Positions 25,701-38,700 are shown, counted from the stretch's first letter. The stretch is 64,000 nt of DNA from Onchocerca lupi (GCA_028564675.1 JAOVVO010000057.1:62001-126000), one strand, 5' to 3'. A program made the numbers and translations. Notes: generated by a model from the sequence alone, not told the origin.

Positions 25701-27222
25701 CATTACAAGAAATTAACTCTTGATTGACTATATAATAGAATAAAAATGAAAGTTAATGAGCATTTCATTAAGCTTGAGTTAATAAATTGAATACTCCGAC
25801 TTATTAACTTAGAATATTTCCTTTTCCGAATGAATACTTTTTAATAAATAGGGAATCTTCAAAAGAAAAAAAAAATTGACAGTACAATCGCTTAAATATT
25901 TTAGCTCAAAATAAAACATACTATGAGTAAGAATTGGAAAAAATGAGATATTTCATAGAAAATGTAATCGAATACTAAGCATGTATTGCTATATAGGAAG
26001 AATTATGTTTGATAATCATAGCAAATGTAGCTAAACTATTACAAACCGATATTTGAAACCTGAAATATGAAGATGTCAATTCAGGTCAAATGGTCATCAA
26101 AATACGTTCGCCACTCGTTGCATCAATTCGAGATAACTTTGCACTAATTGATTTGCACCTAACAAGTTTTGTAACATACAAACAGGAAGATATGGATGTA
26201 AAAGTGCTGGAATTTGAATGGCTTGCAACAATACATGTCAGCAATGAATACTTGAATGAACACCTTGCTGAAAAAGTACAAATCACTTATTTTCTAGTAT
26301 ATTATGAGTATTTTTATATCTTCAGTGCTTATAAATGTTGACTATTTCGCTAATAAGGACATTTAGTTCGAATGACTTTTGCGATGTATGATGTGACTTA
26401 TCAAATTAGTAATTTACTGAAAAACAGCAATTTCTCTTCAAAAGACTATCAAAATTATCAATCAAATCTTGCTCAAATATGAGTCAAAAAAACTCAATGG
26501 AAACTTTAACTTTATTATCAAAGTTCATGCATTTGATTATCGACCTTTTCGAAATTCAATATTTATCTTACGCTATACAACGAGTAAAATGAGTTCGATT
26601 TTAGTATGAACCAATGCAAAATATAAATACATCGCTTAAAGTGGTCAACTTAGTGATAAACAATATAACACCATATGTTGAAATGATTTCAAATTATGGT
26701 GAACATTTGTTGCGACTGATTTCTCAACGAAAAAAACTCTTAGACGTTAGTTTTTGATAATCTTGATTAATTTTTAGAGTTTAATTTTTTCGAGATTCTT
26801 GAGAACTTCTTCATTGAATAATTTACTCATCGAATTATACATGAAAAAAAAAAAAAGGGGTGCAATGGAAGTTATCAAATCATCAATTCGTAAATTTTGG
26901 AAAGTTGTATGTCATGGAAAATAGTTTTAATAAGAACTGAATTTTTATTTCTTTTACTTAACGTCTTTTCCGAATCATTCTGAAACTTCGTTTTTTTTTT
27001 TTTTTTTTTTTTTTCTCATCAATCCTTTATTAAAAACATTTTCTGCCATGAACAATGCTCGTAATTTTTTAGAAATTGTTGACGGAACAATGCTCGTCAG
27101 CAAGGACAACAAGCACACTATATAAAGCAATCTATTATACAGCAAGTTTCCGGAATGGTACACTTGTAATTGGTACCGACTTAAAATGGAGTCCGGATCT
27201 TTTTTATCAGTTCAACATCTAA
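22746..27222 (+). CDS. secreted LBP/BPI/CETP-family lipid-binding protein
   Basis: Member of the BPI-fold family, whose two barrel domains bind lipopolysaccharide, phospholipid or other lipids outside the cell. Exons: 22746-22904, 23245-23412, 23577-23711, 24120-24293, 24540-24743, 25063-25197, 25445-25658, 26085-26275, 26605-26745, 27073-27222 (stop TAA). Every junction is phase-consistent, giving 556 residues. The N-terminus is a signal peptide (hydrophobic FYFLLLILPSYTVG, residues ~17-31). Family landmarks: LVRITPRMINYWTI near the start of the N-barrel, ELKRMFQKELENKELPEFS like the BPI region that follows, KMVYLYISESVLNIF opening the C-barrel like the BPI MVYLGLSDYFF segment, and IRSP, LHLTSF and VIGTDLKW strands at the end. 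The acceptor before 23577 (GCTTTCCAG) is chosen because it is the only one that keeps this frame. Worm members may act in lipid transport or immunity; its ligand is unknown. Confidence 0.9.
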
Positions 27223-28891
27223 GCTAAGTTGATTAAATTATATGTAAAAACCTTGTATCATAGTGAGAGAGATCTGTTATCACGAACGAGCTTATCTTAT
27301 CGGTCAACTAATCAATATTGCTCAGCTTTATCATGCTAAGCAATATCAATTTTTTTGCACCATGGCATATCAATACATTTTATTTTGTGTTTAAATAACT
27401 AAAGACAAAAAATTCTGAAACAAATATTGATCCCCTTAGATAGCGAGATCGAAATTTGTTTCAGATCTTCTAACTTTCAGCTATTTGGAACAGAAAACAA
27501 AATATGTTGACATGCCATGGTGTAAAAGAACTGGTATTATGGAAATTTACTTTTAAAATTTTTTCAAAAATGTCAAAATTTATTTTTAAAATAAAATTAA
27601 AAAAATAAATCCTCCCAATATCAATTCGTTTATATCATGCTATATTAATATGTCGTTTCAATTTGTTTATAAATTTATTAAAAAATAATTTTTTTTTATA
27701 AGTTTATTTTTATGAGAAAATTTTTTTTTTATATTGGGAATAGTTTTAATCATAATCCTATTTGAACTTCTAAGTACTCTTCAATAATTTAAAATTTAAC
27801 ATTCAAATTGCTGAAAAATTTTTTCTAACTAATTTAACACATGAAATTAAAATGCTAAATAATGGTTATATACTTTCTAGATTTTTACCCGTCATTAATT
27901 AGAATCTATAATTTGCTTTTCTGCTCGTTGTTGAATCTCAGATCCATTCAGAAATATAAATTGAAGCTGCACGATGATTAATAATCAGTATTATTTATGT
28001 TCTTAATGATAAATTACTGCAAGAAAATTTACTTATTGACTAATTAATACTAAAAATAGTTCTGTATGTAATTCTAGGACAAATAAATTGCCACATGATT
28101 AGCGCAAGTAAGTTGAAAATTCAGCAACTATACTCATTTCAACATATTTGCGATTTTGTATATATTTTTAATGATCTCATTCGATCGTTTTGTGATTGAT
28201 GATGTTAATTCATTTTTTTAATCTGTAAAATTTAAAACTTTTACAAATAAATGCTCATGATCGTTCTAACCATCCTTAGATAAATGGAAAGACAAAAGAA
28301 GGGAAAAATGGATAAAGAAGTTTCAATTTTATGAACAATAACTAGCAATCATTGCAGTTACCTTTTCTCTTAAATTGGAGCACAATTTAAGTATTGATTA
28401 TTATTCCGAATTTAGTTATTGAAATCCCATTTATGAATTTAAAATAAAGTTTTTTAAAATTCAATTAATTATATCCGGTACAGTGTCGGCATTCAGTAAA
28501 GCCTTAAAAAAAGATTAAAAATGTCTTTCAGCTGCGGAAGTCAATTGCGAATCTTTTGCCTTAAAAAAACTGATTGCAATAAAAATTTTATTAACTCTAC
28601 CATAACGGCGAACTGGTTTTTGTAAATCAAGTAGCATTTTCGAAATTCAATAACCAAATCAATATTTAATCAATATTATGAACTTAATGCAAATTGAAGG
28701 TAGAACTTGAAATTCTTCCTAAAGTCTAGATTTGAATTTTCAGTTTGATTATTTCTTTGGTTCTTTATGAAAAATTCTGACGTAGAATTTCGGTGAGGAA
28801 GAATCTAACGCAGGATTTGACGTAGAAGCAGACATGCTGAGAAAATGTTTATTAATAATTGATGCTTAATCCACAACCAAGAATGCTAAAA
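27223..28891. other. intergenic between convergent LBP/BPI gene and second kinase
   Basis: Tail-to-tail spacer of 1.7 kb, very AT-rich with long A/T runs (for example near 27670-27730). It contains the two 3' UTRs. I see no exon, RNA gene or repeat in it. Confidence 0.6.
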
Positions 28892-31225
28892 TCAACAAGA
28901 ACGTTGTGTTCCTGCTGTAGCTATATTTCGTCGATCTTTTGCTCGTTTACTTTGTCTTTCGTTTAGATTTATAATTGGTCCATGGTATTTATGATCCGGA
29001 TCCCAGTCAAGTGGATCATCTACTGCTATATGATTTGCCGAAAGGATAGAAAAATATTTATTAATTATTTAGACAAATTCTTAAGTTTTAATATTTTCTT
29101 GAATTTTTACGACTTTTTTCTTGAATAAATTTTTGAATTTTACTATTTTCTTTTCGAATAGCAGTTAAGAAGAAGTGCCGTATCTGAAAACTCAAAACAG
29201 GCTCTGAAACTTTCAAATAATGAATCAATAGTACCAACTGCATACTAACTCGACTTCACCTTCTATTCGTTTTAAATCAAAAATTAAGGGAACAGAGTGT
29301 GGTACCTTAGCAGCATGTTGTATACAGTAATAAATATGATCATAATCTGGTATACTGTCGTACTCCAATGAATCAATGTACTTCATTATTGTCGAAAATT
29401 CACGTCTGGGACATTGTTTAAAAAAATCATCCATTGCTTCACCTTCACGTACCTCTTCCTTCCATTGCAGGACCTCTTCCTTATCAGGTCCCTGAAACTT
29501 GGGAGTTTTTAAGCAAATCAACTTTTATCTGAAATATTTCATCTATCATTTATACTGTTATCATCCTCTTCATCTTTCGTTCCCTTTCATGTGATTCCTC
29601 TCAAAAGAATGAATCCTCATAATCGTCAAATCGAGATCACCATCGAGAATCGAGAATCCTAACCTTCAGCTTTCTCCATGGCAACGAACCAGCAGTCCAT
29701 TCAACGGTAATGTAAAGCCATGATTCGACGTCATCTTTTCGAGACTGTTCCATTTGTCGCAAGGCAGCAATTGACGCATAACGAGTGGTACCACGAAAAG
29801 GAGCGGTTGCACGAGGCAATCGTAAATCTTTACTTCCAGAACTGCAATATTTGATGAAGAGCAATAATGTGAGAAACTAACCTGAAGTTACCTTTGTTTA
29901 TCTTGTCAGAAAAAATCAAGATCAAAGATTAGATTATTACTGAGATTAGATCAAGATCAAGACTGTCCAATCAATTGACGATGATCGGTGACAACTGTTG
30001 AACTATTTCGTTCGATCCAGCGGCTGTTCAGTTCGAGAGGTGTAAGTGGAGATAAAACTGTCATATGAGAATTCATAATATCACTCATTTCCAAAGTTTA
30101 TTTATTGAATCGAATTACCTGAATTGTCTACATAACCCGAAATCAAGCATAAAAATGGTATGATGTTCGTTGGCTTCCGGTCGTCCAATCGCAAAATTGC
30201 CTGGTTTAATATCTCGATGTAAAAATCCAACGGTATGCAAATGTTCAATTGCTTCCAAACACTGTTCGGCTGCTTTCAATGATGTATTTAACGTAAAACG
30301 TTGATCTGGCCGCTCGATTCTTAGGTCCCATAAATTTCGACCAACCTAGGAATATTTTTCATAAAAAAAGATTCGAAGTTTTTTCCAATTTCGAAATAAA
30401 TTTGATACTTAAAGCAAAAGCTTTTGTACTGAAAAAAATTAGACGTGAAAAACCTTCTTGAAATTCAAAGCAATTGATTATTGGCTTAAATTTGCTGTTT
30501 GTATTAAATCCATAATTGCATTACTTCAGTAGCTTTCATAGAATTTCTCAAATTGTATAAATTTTCAAAACATGCATAACACTTTTGTAAAAGTTAATAG
30601 CTTTTGGAATCAATATCTACCAGTTTCATGATGATAAATCTAAAACGATCAGGTTGCTTCCCACGATCTATAATCTCGCAAAAATGCTTGCTTCCAAGTG
30701 ACTGTGCACCGCGCAAAACTGTACAATCCATTAATAATACCTGTGAAACTAGAGAATCAACTCATTTATTATTTCAGAATTTAATAGATTTCCAGGAATT
30801 TTGAAGTAAATATTTGATAAGATCAACTTAATTTAGATTTTATCAGGAAATATTACTCGCTTTCTAACATCCATTAGTTCACATTTCATTGCAAAAACAG
30901 CAGCATCCGATAATCGTTTTACTTCGTATACTGCTCCAAAGCCACCTTTGCCCAGTAATTTTATAGACTGAACCGACAAACTAATTTAATTTCTCGAAGA
31001 TTAAAATTAATTTTGTCAATATGCCGAATGTGGCTATGAGTCGACAATAATAACGGTAGTTTAGTGATACGGTAATTAGTCGATACGGTTACAGTAATAT
31101 GGTAATTTCGAAATATTTCATGTTTGTGTAAGACAGGTTTTAGCTATCACCTCATATTCCGCTTTCTTAGTGACAATTATTTCGCAAGGTTGTGGTAGTT
31201 TTTCACTAAGTTTTTTATCAGCCAT
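28892..31225 (-). CDS. CK1/TTBK-like protein kinase (second copy)
   Basis: Paralogue of the kinase at 9382-11837. Exons on minus: 31225-31151 (MADKKLSEK start), 30967-30857, 30740-30621, 30345-30119, 29841-29663, 29491-29306, and a C-terminal exon 29022-28892 (stop TGA). Length is about 345 residues. Motifs: LGKGGFGAVYEVKR, lysine in FAMK, HRDIKPGNFAIGRPE, MLDFGLCRQ in the DFG position, FRGTTRYASIAALR, KDDVESWLYITVEW, LPWRKLK, then an acidic stretch and a C-tail with DDPLDWDPD and a basic QSKRAKDRR run. Catalytic residues are intact. Junctions agree except the last: the exon ending at 29306 is phase 0, while the final exon needs phase 1, so a short exon may be missed or one site misread. A TTTTAG acceptor lies 3 bases before the ATG, consistent with trans-splicing. 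Confidence 0.88.
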
Positions 31226-31550
31226 TTCCTAAAAGAAGGCAGACATTATCGCAAGAAATAACTGACTGATTGATACTTATAAAATTTCACTTCCCAGATA
31301 ATGACATAAATCGAATTCCAAAAAGACGCGATTTTTACAAAGGAACTTCGTTGTGGACACTGATTCTGATTTCTTCAAAGTACTAAGAATATTAATAGAT
31401 GAATCGTTTCAAATATCTTGTTTTATACTGAAAAGAAAAATTTAAATGGAATGTAAATTTGAATATTTATTTACCAATCATTTCCTGAAAGAAGGCAAAC
31501 ATTGCCTTAGGAAATGATCGAGTGATTGGTATGTATGAAATTCCAATATA
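31222..31550. repeat. direct duplication of the kinase start/acceptor region, ~260 bp apart
   Basis: About 65 bp at 31222-31288 (CATTTCCTAAAAGAAGGC...) recurs at 31480-31547 (CATTTCCTGAAAGAAGGC...). On minus, both copies present TTT(T/C)AG|GAAATG. The right copy's ATG opens only a 5-codon frame (stop TAA), and the copy also contains an interrupted inverted repeat (31479-31516). Confidence 0.6.
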
Positions 31551-32147
31551 TTTATTACTCCAAATTGGTGTAAAAAATTAGGTGAAAGAAGTACTAACTT
31601 CCACATTAAAATTCGCATGGAAAAACTCATGCAATATCCTTTTCGATCTTGATAAATAACCTGACTGTACAAATTAATTTTACCCTCGGGATATTAATTT
31701 TCATTGAGCGACGTGCAATGTGATTCGGTTTCTATGTGGTGAAGCAAAACTGGTTTGAATCATTGTTGTGCTATTACTTGATTTACATTTTCTGATTGGC
31801 ATTCTAAGATCAGTAGCAAAGTTCGAAGTTCATCACTTTGCCTTTCATTGTATCAACTGGAGGATGGAGATGTTTTCATCTTTTAGGCTTGAAAATTCCA
31901 TTTAAAAATTAGAACGTTGAGAAATAAATATAAATGACAAGCATGGATTGTCCATAGGACTCTCATTTTACATTTCTTTCAAATATTGTTCCTTCTTTTG
32001 TACTTACTTCTTTCTTTGATCTAATTACCTTAATACATTTTTCTCTCAACAAAGATTTCGTGTTTAAGAATGGATTTAATTAACTTTCAGGCCGTGAACC
32101 GTTTCAGGCCATGAAGTTTAAGAATGAATCTAATTAAGTTTCAGGCC
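31226..32147. other. divergent promoter region, second kinase / RPF1
   Basis: Head-to-head spacer of 0.9 kb between the kinase (minus) and RPF1 (plus). It contains the duplicated kinase start region at its left end and the duplicated RPF1 acceptor at its right end. No coding exon is seen in the middle. Confidence 0.6.
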
Positions 32148-32155
32148 ATGAAGCG
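32062..32155 (+). repeat. 54-bp tandem duplication carrying acceptor-like sites before RPF1
   Basis: GTTTAAGAATG(G/A)AT(T/C)TAATTAA(C/G)TTTCAGGCC occurs at 32062 and again at 32116 (54-bp period). A third short copy of TTTCAGGCCATGAA sits at 32102. So three TTTCAGGCC(A/G)TGAA motifs lie in tandem directly before the RPF1 start. Confidence 0.75.
32138..32147 (+). promoter_or_regulatory. predicted trans-splice acceptor of RPF1
   Basis: AGTTTCAG is followed by GCC and then the ATG at 32148. An acceptor this close to a start codon, with no upstream coding exon, is typical of spliced-leader addition in nematodes. An in-frame ATG at 32124 would be removed by this splice, which is why the start is placed at 32148. 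Confidence 0.55.
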
Positions 32156-35100
32156 TTCGTCCAGAAAAGCGCTGAAAGAAGAAGAAGATGAAGATAGTCA
32201 GGAAATTAGTGGAACACCGGCAGCACTCGCTACTTCTTCAGTCAATACCTTGGATCAGAATTTGAACCGTTTATATAAAACAATCCCCAATTCAGCCAAA
32301 AATGAACGTGGCAAAAAATTGCGACTGGAAAAAGCTTCCGTAAGTTATTTTATAAAATGATATATGATAATTTATATAAAAAGATAGATGAACGGTTTCG
32401 AATATTTATATAGCGTCATTTTTATACACATCCCATGTACTATTGTCATTTATCATGCTTATTCAAAGAATGATATAAAAAAAGAATCAGTTAATTTTCT
32501 TTTTGGAAGTTTTAATCTCATGAAGTTTATTAGGATTCAAGAGGGAATTATTTTACATTTGCAAAAATATTGAAGTATTATTTATCACATGAAATTCTGT
32601 CAATATTTATTTTTGCAGTCTTATCGAACTCACCCAAGAGTTCCAAGTTTTTATTTCTTGCCAGTCTTTATTCAAGATATTCCGTTGATTGGTTTTCTTT
32701 CATTGAATTCATTAGAATTTTGTACTTGACACTAAACTTTATCTAAATAGTATCACTACCTTTTTTTTTTCTTGAAGATTTTATTTCTTTAATTTAGGCA
32801 AAGCGTGAACGACAGAAGATGCGTTTGAAATTACGTGAAAAACTTGGTATGGAAGCAGTGCCGAAGGAAAAACCCCGAACAATTGAAAGTACTCGTGAAT
32901 ATGATCTTACTATGATAGAAGATGATGATCAAGAAGTTTGTTCTCTGAAGTTTTTCCATATTCAAATTTTAATACGATTTCTATAACAATATTGAATAGT
33001 GTTGAACGAGAGCTGTCGTAAGAAATATATTATGCTTGAAGATAGTTTTTTGTTTAATTTTTCATTCCTTAATCATTATGTGGAATTTGAAAGAACTATC
33101 TTTCGAAAAGCTAAATTAGCCAATATCATCTCATCTGACATAGCTTTTAAAATTTCCGTTAATAATTAACAAGCAGTATGTTTAAAGTATATATATACTG
33201 TCCTAAGAATGATTGAAGAGTATCATCGATTGATATTACTTTGTTGCTGATTATTGTAATTGAATTTTCTCGCAAACAAGATATAAATATGAACCTTAAA
33301 GACTATGATTTAAGAACTATATGTAAAGTTTAAGGACTGATGTCATTGTCAAATTACTTACCATTGTTTTTTTTTTTCTTTTAGGTTCAGCACGATGAAG
33401 CAAATGATGAGATGAGCGCATATTTTAATGGTGATGTGCCACCAAAAATTCTTATAACCACTTCACCATATGCCAAAGTGGTTAGTCTTTTTCCTGTAAT
33501 AATTTCCATATTATGCTGTTCACTTAAAAAATTGCACGCCTTCTAGCTTGCATAAAACTGCATACTGCATCCTACCTTATTCAGTTGTATTGAAGTGCCA
33601 TAATATCCTGCCGAAGTTCGGAAAGTTTTAACTTAAATTTCAATAGCTGATTATTGCGAGAAGAGTTTTCGTATGTCTTTTTTCAACTTTTTTATTCTTT
33701 TTTAAGAATACATTCAAGTTCTGCTACGAATTACAAAAATGCATTCCGAATGCCGATATATTTACTCGTAAAGGAATTCCTTTGAAAAAGGTGGTAAAGC
33801 AAGCAAAATCCAAGGAATATACTGATTTGATTGTAGTGCACGAAGATAAAAAGATACCAAGTAATTTTTGCCTTTTTCTTTATTAAATAATTTAATGTAA
33901 TTCATTTATTTAAAATATTCGCAAAAATCTTTTTCTGCTAAGATTTGATGAATTAAACAGATGAAACAGTTGATGTAAGAATATGCTAACATAACTGTAG
34001 TGCATATCGATTGGAATTTTTTCAAAGTGAAAGATTCCGAAAGCTCACATCTTTTCTTGGAATCATTTTGTCAGTGCCATTATCAATTTATTTACTTGGA
34101 AGTCATGGTATAAATATTATCATTTGCAGACGGTATCGTTCTCTGTCATTTACCAGATGGTCCAACTGCGTTTTTCAAAATTAACAGTTTGACCTTTACA
34201 AAGAATCTCAAGGTGCGAATTTATTGAAGTATCTGATTCTTGATTGTTTTTTTCGTTTTGTGATTTTGCTAATGTCTAAATTAAAGAGGGAAATGTGATA
34301 CTGCAGGTTTTATTGTCCTAATTTTGGAAGTTTTGAAGTCTAAAAATTCTTAATCAACAAAAGATTGGGCAAAAATATGTTTCAGCTTAGAAAACACGAC
34401 GAGTAATGTAATTTTAATATTACAGAAAAAAGGAGAATCCACTGTGCATTATCCAGAACTGGTATTAAATAATTTCAACACTCGGCTTGGGCATACGATT
34501 GCACGAATGTTTGCATGTCTTTTTCCACAAAAGCCCATGTATTCTGGACGACGAGTGGTTACTTTTCACAATCAACGCGACTATATATTTTTCAGGCATC
34601 ACAGGTTCTTGTATTACCATTATTTTTACAAACGAATTTTTGAGTTACTTTCTTATCATTTTATTCGACTTTTCGCTTCAATTCTTAGTTCCCAACTCAT
34701 ATTTGTACTGCTTTTGTCTTCATCATCAGTAATTTAATGCTTACTTCTTAGAAACCTCTTTTTTTTCTTCAGAACATTCTTTTAATATTCCTTCCTGAAA
34801 ATTTCGCTTTTTAGTCATTTTGGTAAATTATTAGTGCGATGCTTAATTTTTCCTGTTATAAAATTGCAGGTACGAGTTCAAAAAAGAAGGTGAAAAAGCG
34901 GCATTACTTGAACTCGGGCCTCGTTTCACTTTACGGCTAAAATGGCTGCAGAAGGGAACATTTGATAGTCGATATGGTGAATATGAGTGGGTCTTAAAGG
35001 TGGTTTTCAACGTATTTAGTTTTAATATCACTTCATCCTACGATTTACTTCATTACATAGTTATTAATCAGTATTGGATGCCATTAAGTTACAAAATTTA

Positions 35101-35287
35101 ATAACTCTTTTCGTTTAACGGAGGACTTATATTACGTTCGAATGACAATAAAACAGCAGCATCCATTGAATTGAATTACATCGTTTCAATTGAAGTCAAA
35201 TAAAGAGAAAGATGTTCTATTTTTTTCATGTGACTTGTTTTGCAGAGGCACGAAATGGAAACTAGTCGAAGACGGTTCTTTTTGTGA
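32148..35287 (+). CDS. rpf1: ribosome production factor 1, Brix-domain protein
   Basis: Nucleolar assembly factor for the 60S ribosomal subunit, needed in the family for late 27S pre-rRNA processing. Exons: 32148-32339, 32798-32935, 33385-33480, 33707-33860, 34130-34212, 34426-34604, 34870-34999, 35246-35287 (stop TGA). All phases agree, giving 337 residues (human RPF1 349). The N-terminus is acidic/basic and low complexity, followed by a basic run (AKRERQKMRLKLREK). The Brix domain starts at VPPKILITTSPYAKV and includes FTRKGIPLKKVV, YTDLIVVHEDKK, NGIVLCHLPDGPTAFFKINS, LVLNNFNTRLGHTIARMFA, FHNQRDYIFFRHHRYEF, ELGPRFTLRLKWLQKGTFDS and YGEYEWVLK. It ends with a basic RHEMETSRRRFFL tail as in RPF1. 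Convergent with the SLC19 gene, 430 bp from stop to stop. Confidence 0.95.
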
Positions 35288-35717
35288 TAAATTTGATAAA
35301 TCTCAATTTAGCCATAATTATACTTCCGATTGAATAAATTTGTAGACAAAATGATTCCAGTGTACTGTATATACTCATGTTTGCGCTTTATTAATGATTA
35401 GTATAACATTTATTCATTTCACTGATTAGGCTGAAGCCAGATACGCTGTAATTGAAATGGCCTCTAAAAGATTACAGTGAATTAAACTGTACAATCGTTT
35501 GAAATTATCTTTGAAATACCACTTCATAAGTATCAAAAATCAGCTTCATTTTTAATGAATCAGTTATTTGCAGTGTATCACATCCTGAGGCCGGATTGTT
35601 TCCCTCCTTTAAGAGCGACTTTATCTTCTTTTTTTGCCAAAACTTAGTAACTTTCATTTGATACAAATGGCTTACTATTGTATCACTAACACACGACCTG
35701 GGTTACTTATGCAGCAT
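35288..35717. other. tail-to-tail spacer RPF1 / SLC19
   Basis: 430 bp between two convergent stop codons; holds both 3' UTRs. No exon or structural element noted. Confidence 0.6.
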
Positions 35718-38700
35718 TTATGTACACTGCTGCAGGATGTGATTCTTGGATTGTTCAGTATGTATTAATGCTCTTGACTTGCAGCGTCTGATAAATGAAT
35801 AACATAGTGAGATTAGAAAGATTACTCCTATGAATGCATGACATCCAGCATATACTACAAACTGCAAGAAATGAATTAAATTTATTGCTACGGAATGTAG
35901 TGTTCATTAAGTTGATGTTTAGTATTATAAAGCACAAAGATCATTTTATTTGCAGTATAATTTCTAAACTGTTAGGAACCATTGCGCTTCAGACATCGGT
36001 TTGAATTCTAAGCAGTAATTAAGTGAGCAAATATAATTTTTGATTGAGTTAAAATGTAATTCGTTTTTATGTGCAAAATCAAACTTCGTACTTCCTCGGG
36101 AAATCGATTTTTTTTTCGAATTCAGTCCTAAAACAATACAAAAAAAAGAAAAAAAGTTACCTGTTCTCTAACTGGCATATTTAATCCATGTTGATCAGGT
36201 ACAACGATGGTGAGCAGTGCTTGTAGTAGCAAAGCAATGAATGAATTCAAACCGAATATTAAACCATATGATTCACCGATGATTTTTCTAGCCAAATTCC
36301 ATCTACAAATGGGCTACAAAAGAATATTGATGATAAATTATTGAGTAAGAAATCAGAAAAATGCCCCACAAAATCTGCAAAATTAACATGTCTTCTTCAT
36401 TTTTTCTAATTAAGCATATACAGTAACTGTAGTTACCATAGGAATGCTAATTATTGCATTTTTTTAATTGCTACAGTGCTTTGCAACCAACGGAATCTAT
36501 TGTTCACAATAAGTATTGCAATATTTTCTCATAAACTGTCAGGAAAACTAGCATATGCTTATAAAGCAAAAGCAAAAATAATTTTTGAATGTAGGAAATT
36601 TTCAAGCTAAATTGAAATTAGGAATGATGAAAACAAAACCACGTTTGCTTAAAAAGTCAATTCTAGAAAGCAGCTCTATTGGATTTTAAAGCTAAATTAG
36701 CTAACTCACTGAGCAATGGTAATCATCAGTTGATATAAACTTCGATAGCCAATATAGCAAGCATACATAATCCATATAGATTGTGCTTGTGAATAGATAA
36801 TTAGTATCAATGTATCAATTAAGGAAATCATAGCCAGCGTCAATTCGCCCCATTTATCCCAGTTTATTTTAGCTAGACCCAATATTAAAATTGATATCAC
36901 GGCTAAAACTTGTAATCAAGCCCATTCTGTTTATAATTAGTCATATAATGTTTCAAAATAGGTCATCATTTGATTCTAAACTATTTGATTTTCTAGACAA
37001 TATAATTCTTAAGATAAGATCAGCAAATTATAAAAATTGGCTGTTATGTTTTCGAAGTTATCATCTCTTATTGTGATATAAACATAACATTTATTTAATC
37101 CAACATTTGCAGCTGTTAGAAATAACTCTCAAAATATCATCCTCTAACATACATCTTTTTTAGCTTTCTAGTATAATTTCATCTAGTATTTAAAATTCTA
37201 AAATTTTCTTGCAAAAATAGAACTACCTGTGGCAGTATAAGCAGCTTCCGCGAAACCATTCAATGATTTCATGTCACCGTGCTGTACTTCACCCCAAAGT
37301 GATTGAGCGTACTGAGCAACCTGCATTTTGCATTAATGTTACAAATTACTCATTGATTTCAGAATATTTAATCCATACAATGTTTTTCAAAGAAAACTTT
37401 CAAGAGAAATGCCGGAAAATATCGATAGAATTTTAGGATAAACATATTCAAATGATCAAAATATTGCATTGTAAAAGTATTTCTCACATCATTTACCACT
37501 CAAGGTGAATATTAATGAATGTTACCATATCTAATGCAATTCTCATCTTTGTCTGCGATTACCGAGCTTTATATTCAACAGGAAATACCGGGAACTAATT
37601 TATATGCAAATTTCTTCCGGTCTTATAACCTAGCTTATGTACAATATTGGGAATATGGTAAAGAAACGTCATAACAAATGGACTAATATCGATTGGAGGA
37701 AAAGAAAATTTGATCAGAACTGATTTGAGTAACGTGGCTCATTATCATCATCCAAATATATTCGTCATCAGTTAAAATCCCGAGAAATATCCCAACTATC
37801 TCTCAACAAATATCTCAACTATCAGCAACCGAGAAGAACACTCTATATTTCAACTTTCGAGCGATATTCTTATCAGCCATCGTTAACCCATTCTACACCG
37901 ATAAATTCTTCATCAAAGGTAAATAATTATTTGAATAATTATTGTCTAATTATTGTCTAATCACTTTGAATAATTATTGTCTACAACAGTTAACCGAGAA
38001 AATTGTACCTTTCACGGTAGAAAGAATCAATGAGTATTCCAATGATACTGCTAGAAGATACGAACTTATCAGTATGAATATGAAGAAAGAAATCGACTTG
38101 TTGAATTATTCTCTGAGGCAGATGTATTCAACGAATACCTGAAGTGACATGCATGTTGCTATTGCCCACCATATGGACCATTTTCTTATAGCAGCGATTC
38201 GATAGATATGAGGTATATTGTGACGCATTAGACGTAATTGGTAACGTACGTACGCACTGTACGTTTCTGGCAAATCGGATTGTTCGGACAAAGCTTCTGA
38301 AAAAAACATTCATATTTATGAAGAAATTGTCCAAAAAATGCAAGAAAAATAAAGGAATAAGAAGATGGCAGAAATTCGGCCTGCCGAAAATTTAAAGTAT
38401 TTCATCGCTAATGACCAACCAATTACCTTTGTCTATCGAATCAGAAAGCTTAATAACTACTTGCTTCCATTGTACACTTGGTAGAAATATAGCAAGAATG
38501 ACAACAAAACATGGTATTCCAAAACCTATATATTGCAAAGATCGATTACTTCCAGTCCCAGTAAGGATAATTGCTTGAGCCAATAAATAACTTATCATGC
38601 GTCCAGACATCACTGCTGCTCTCGAATAGCTTGTTAATCTATGATCATATGAACATATCGGAAAGAAAAATCATAATTCAATAATTGATTAAAAGATTAA

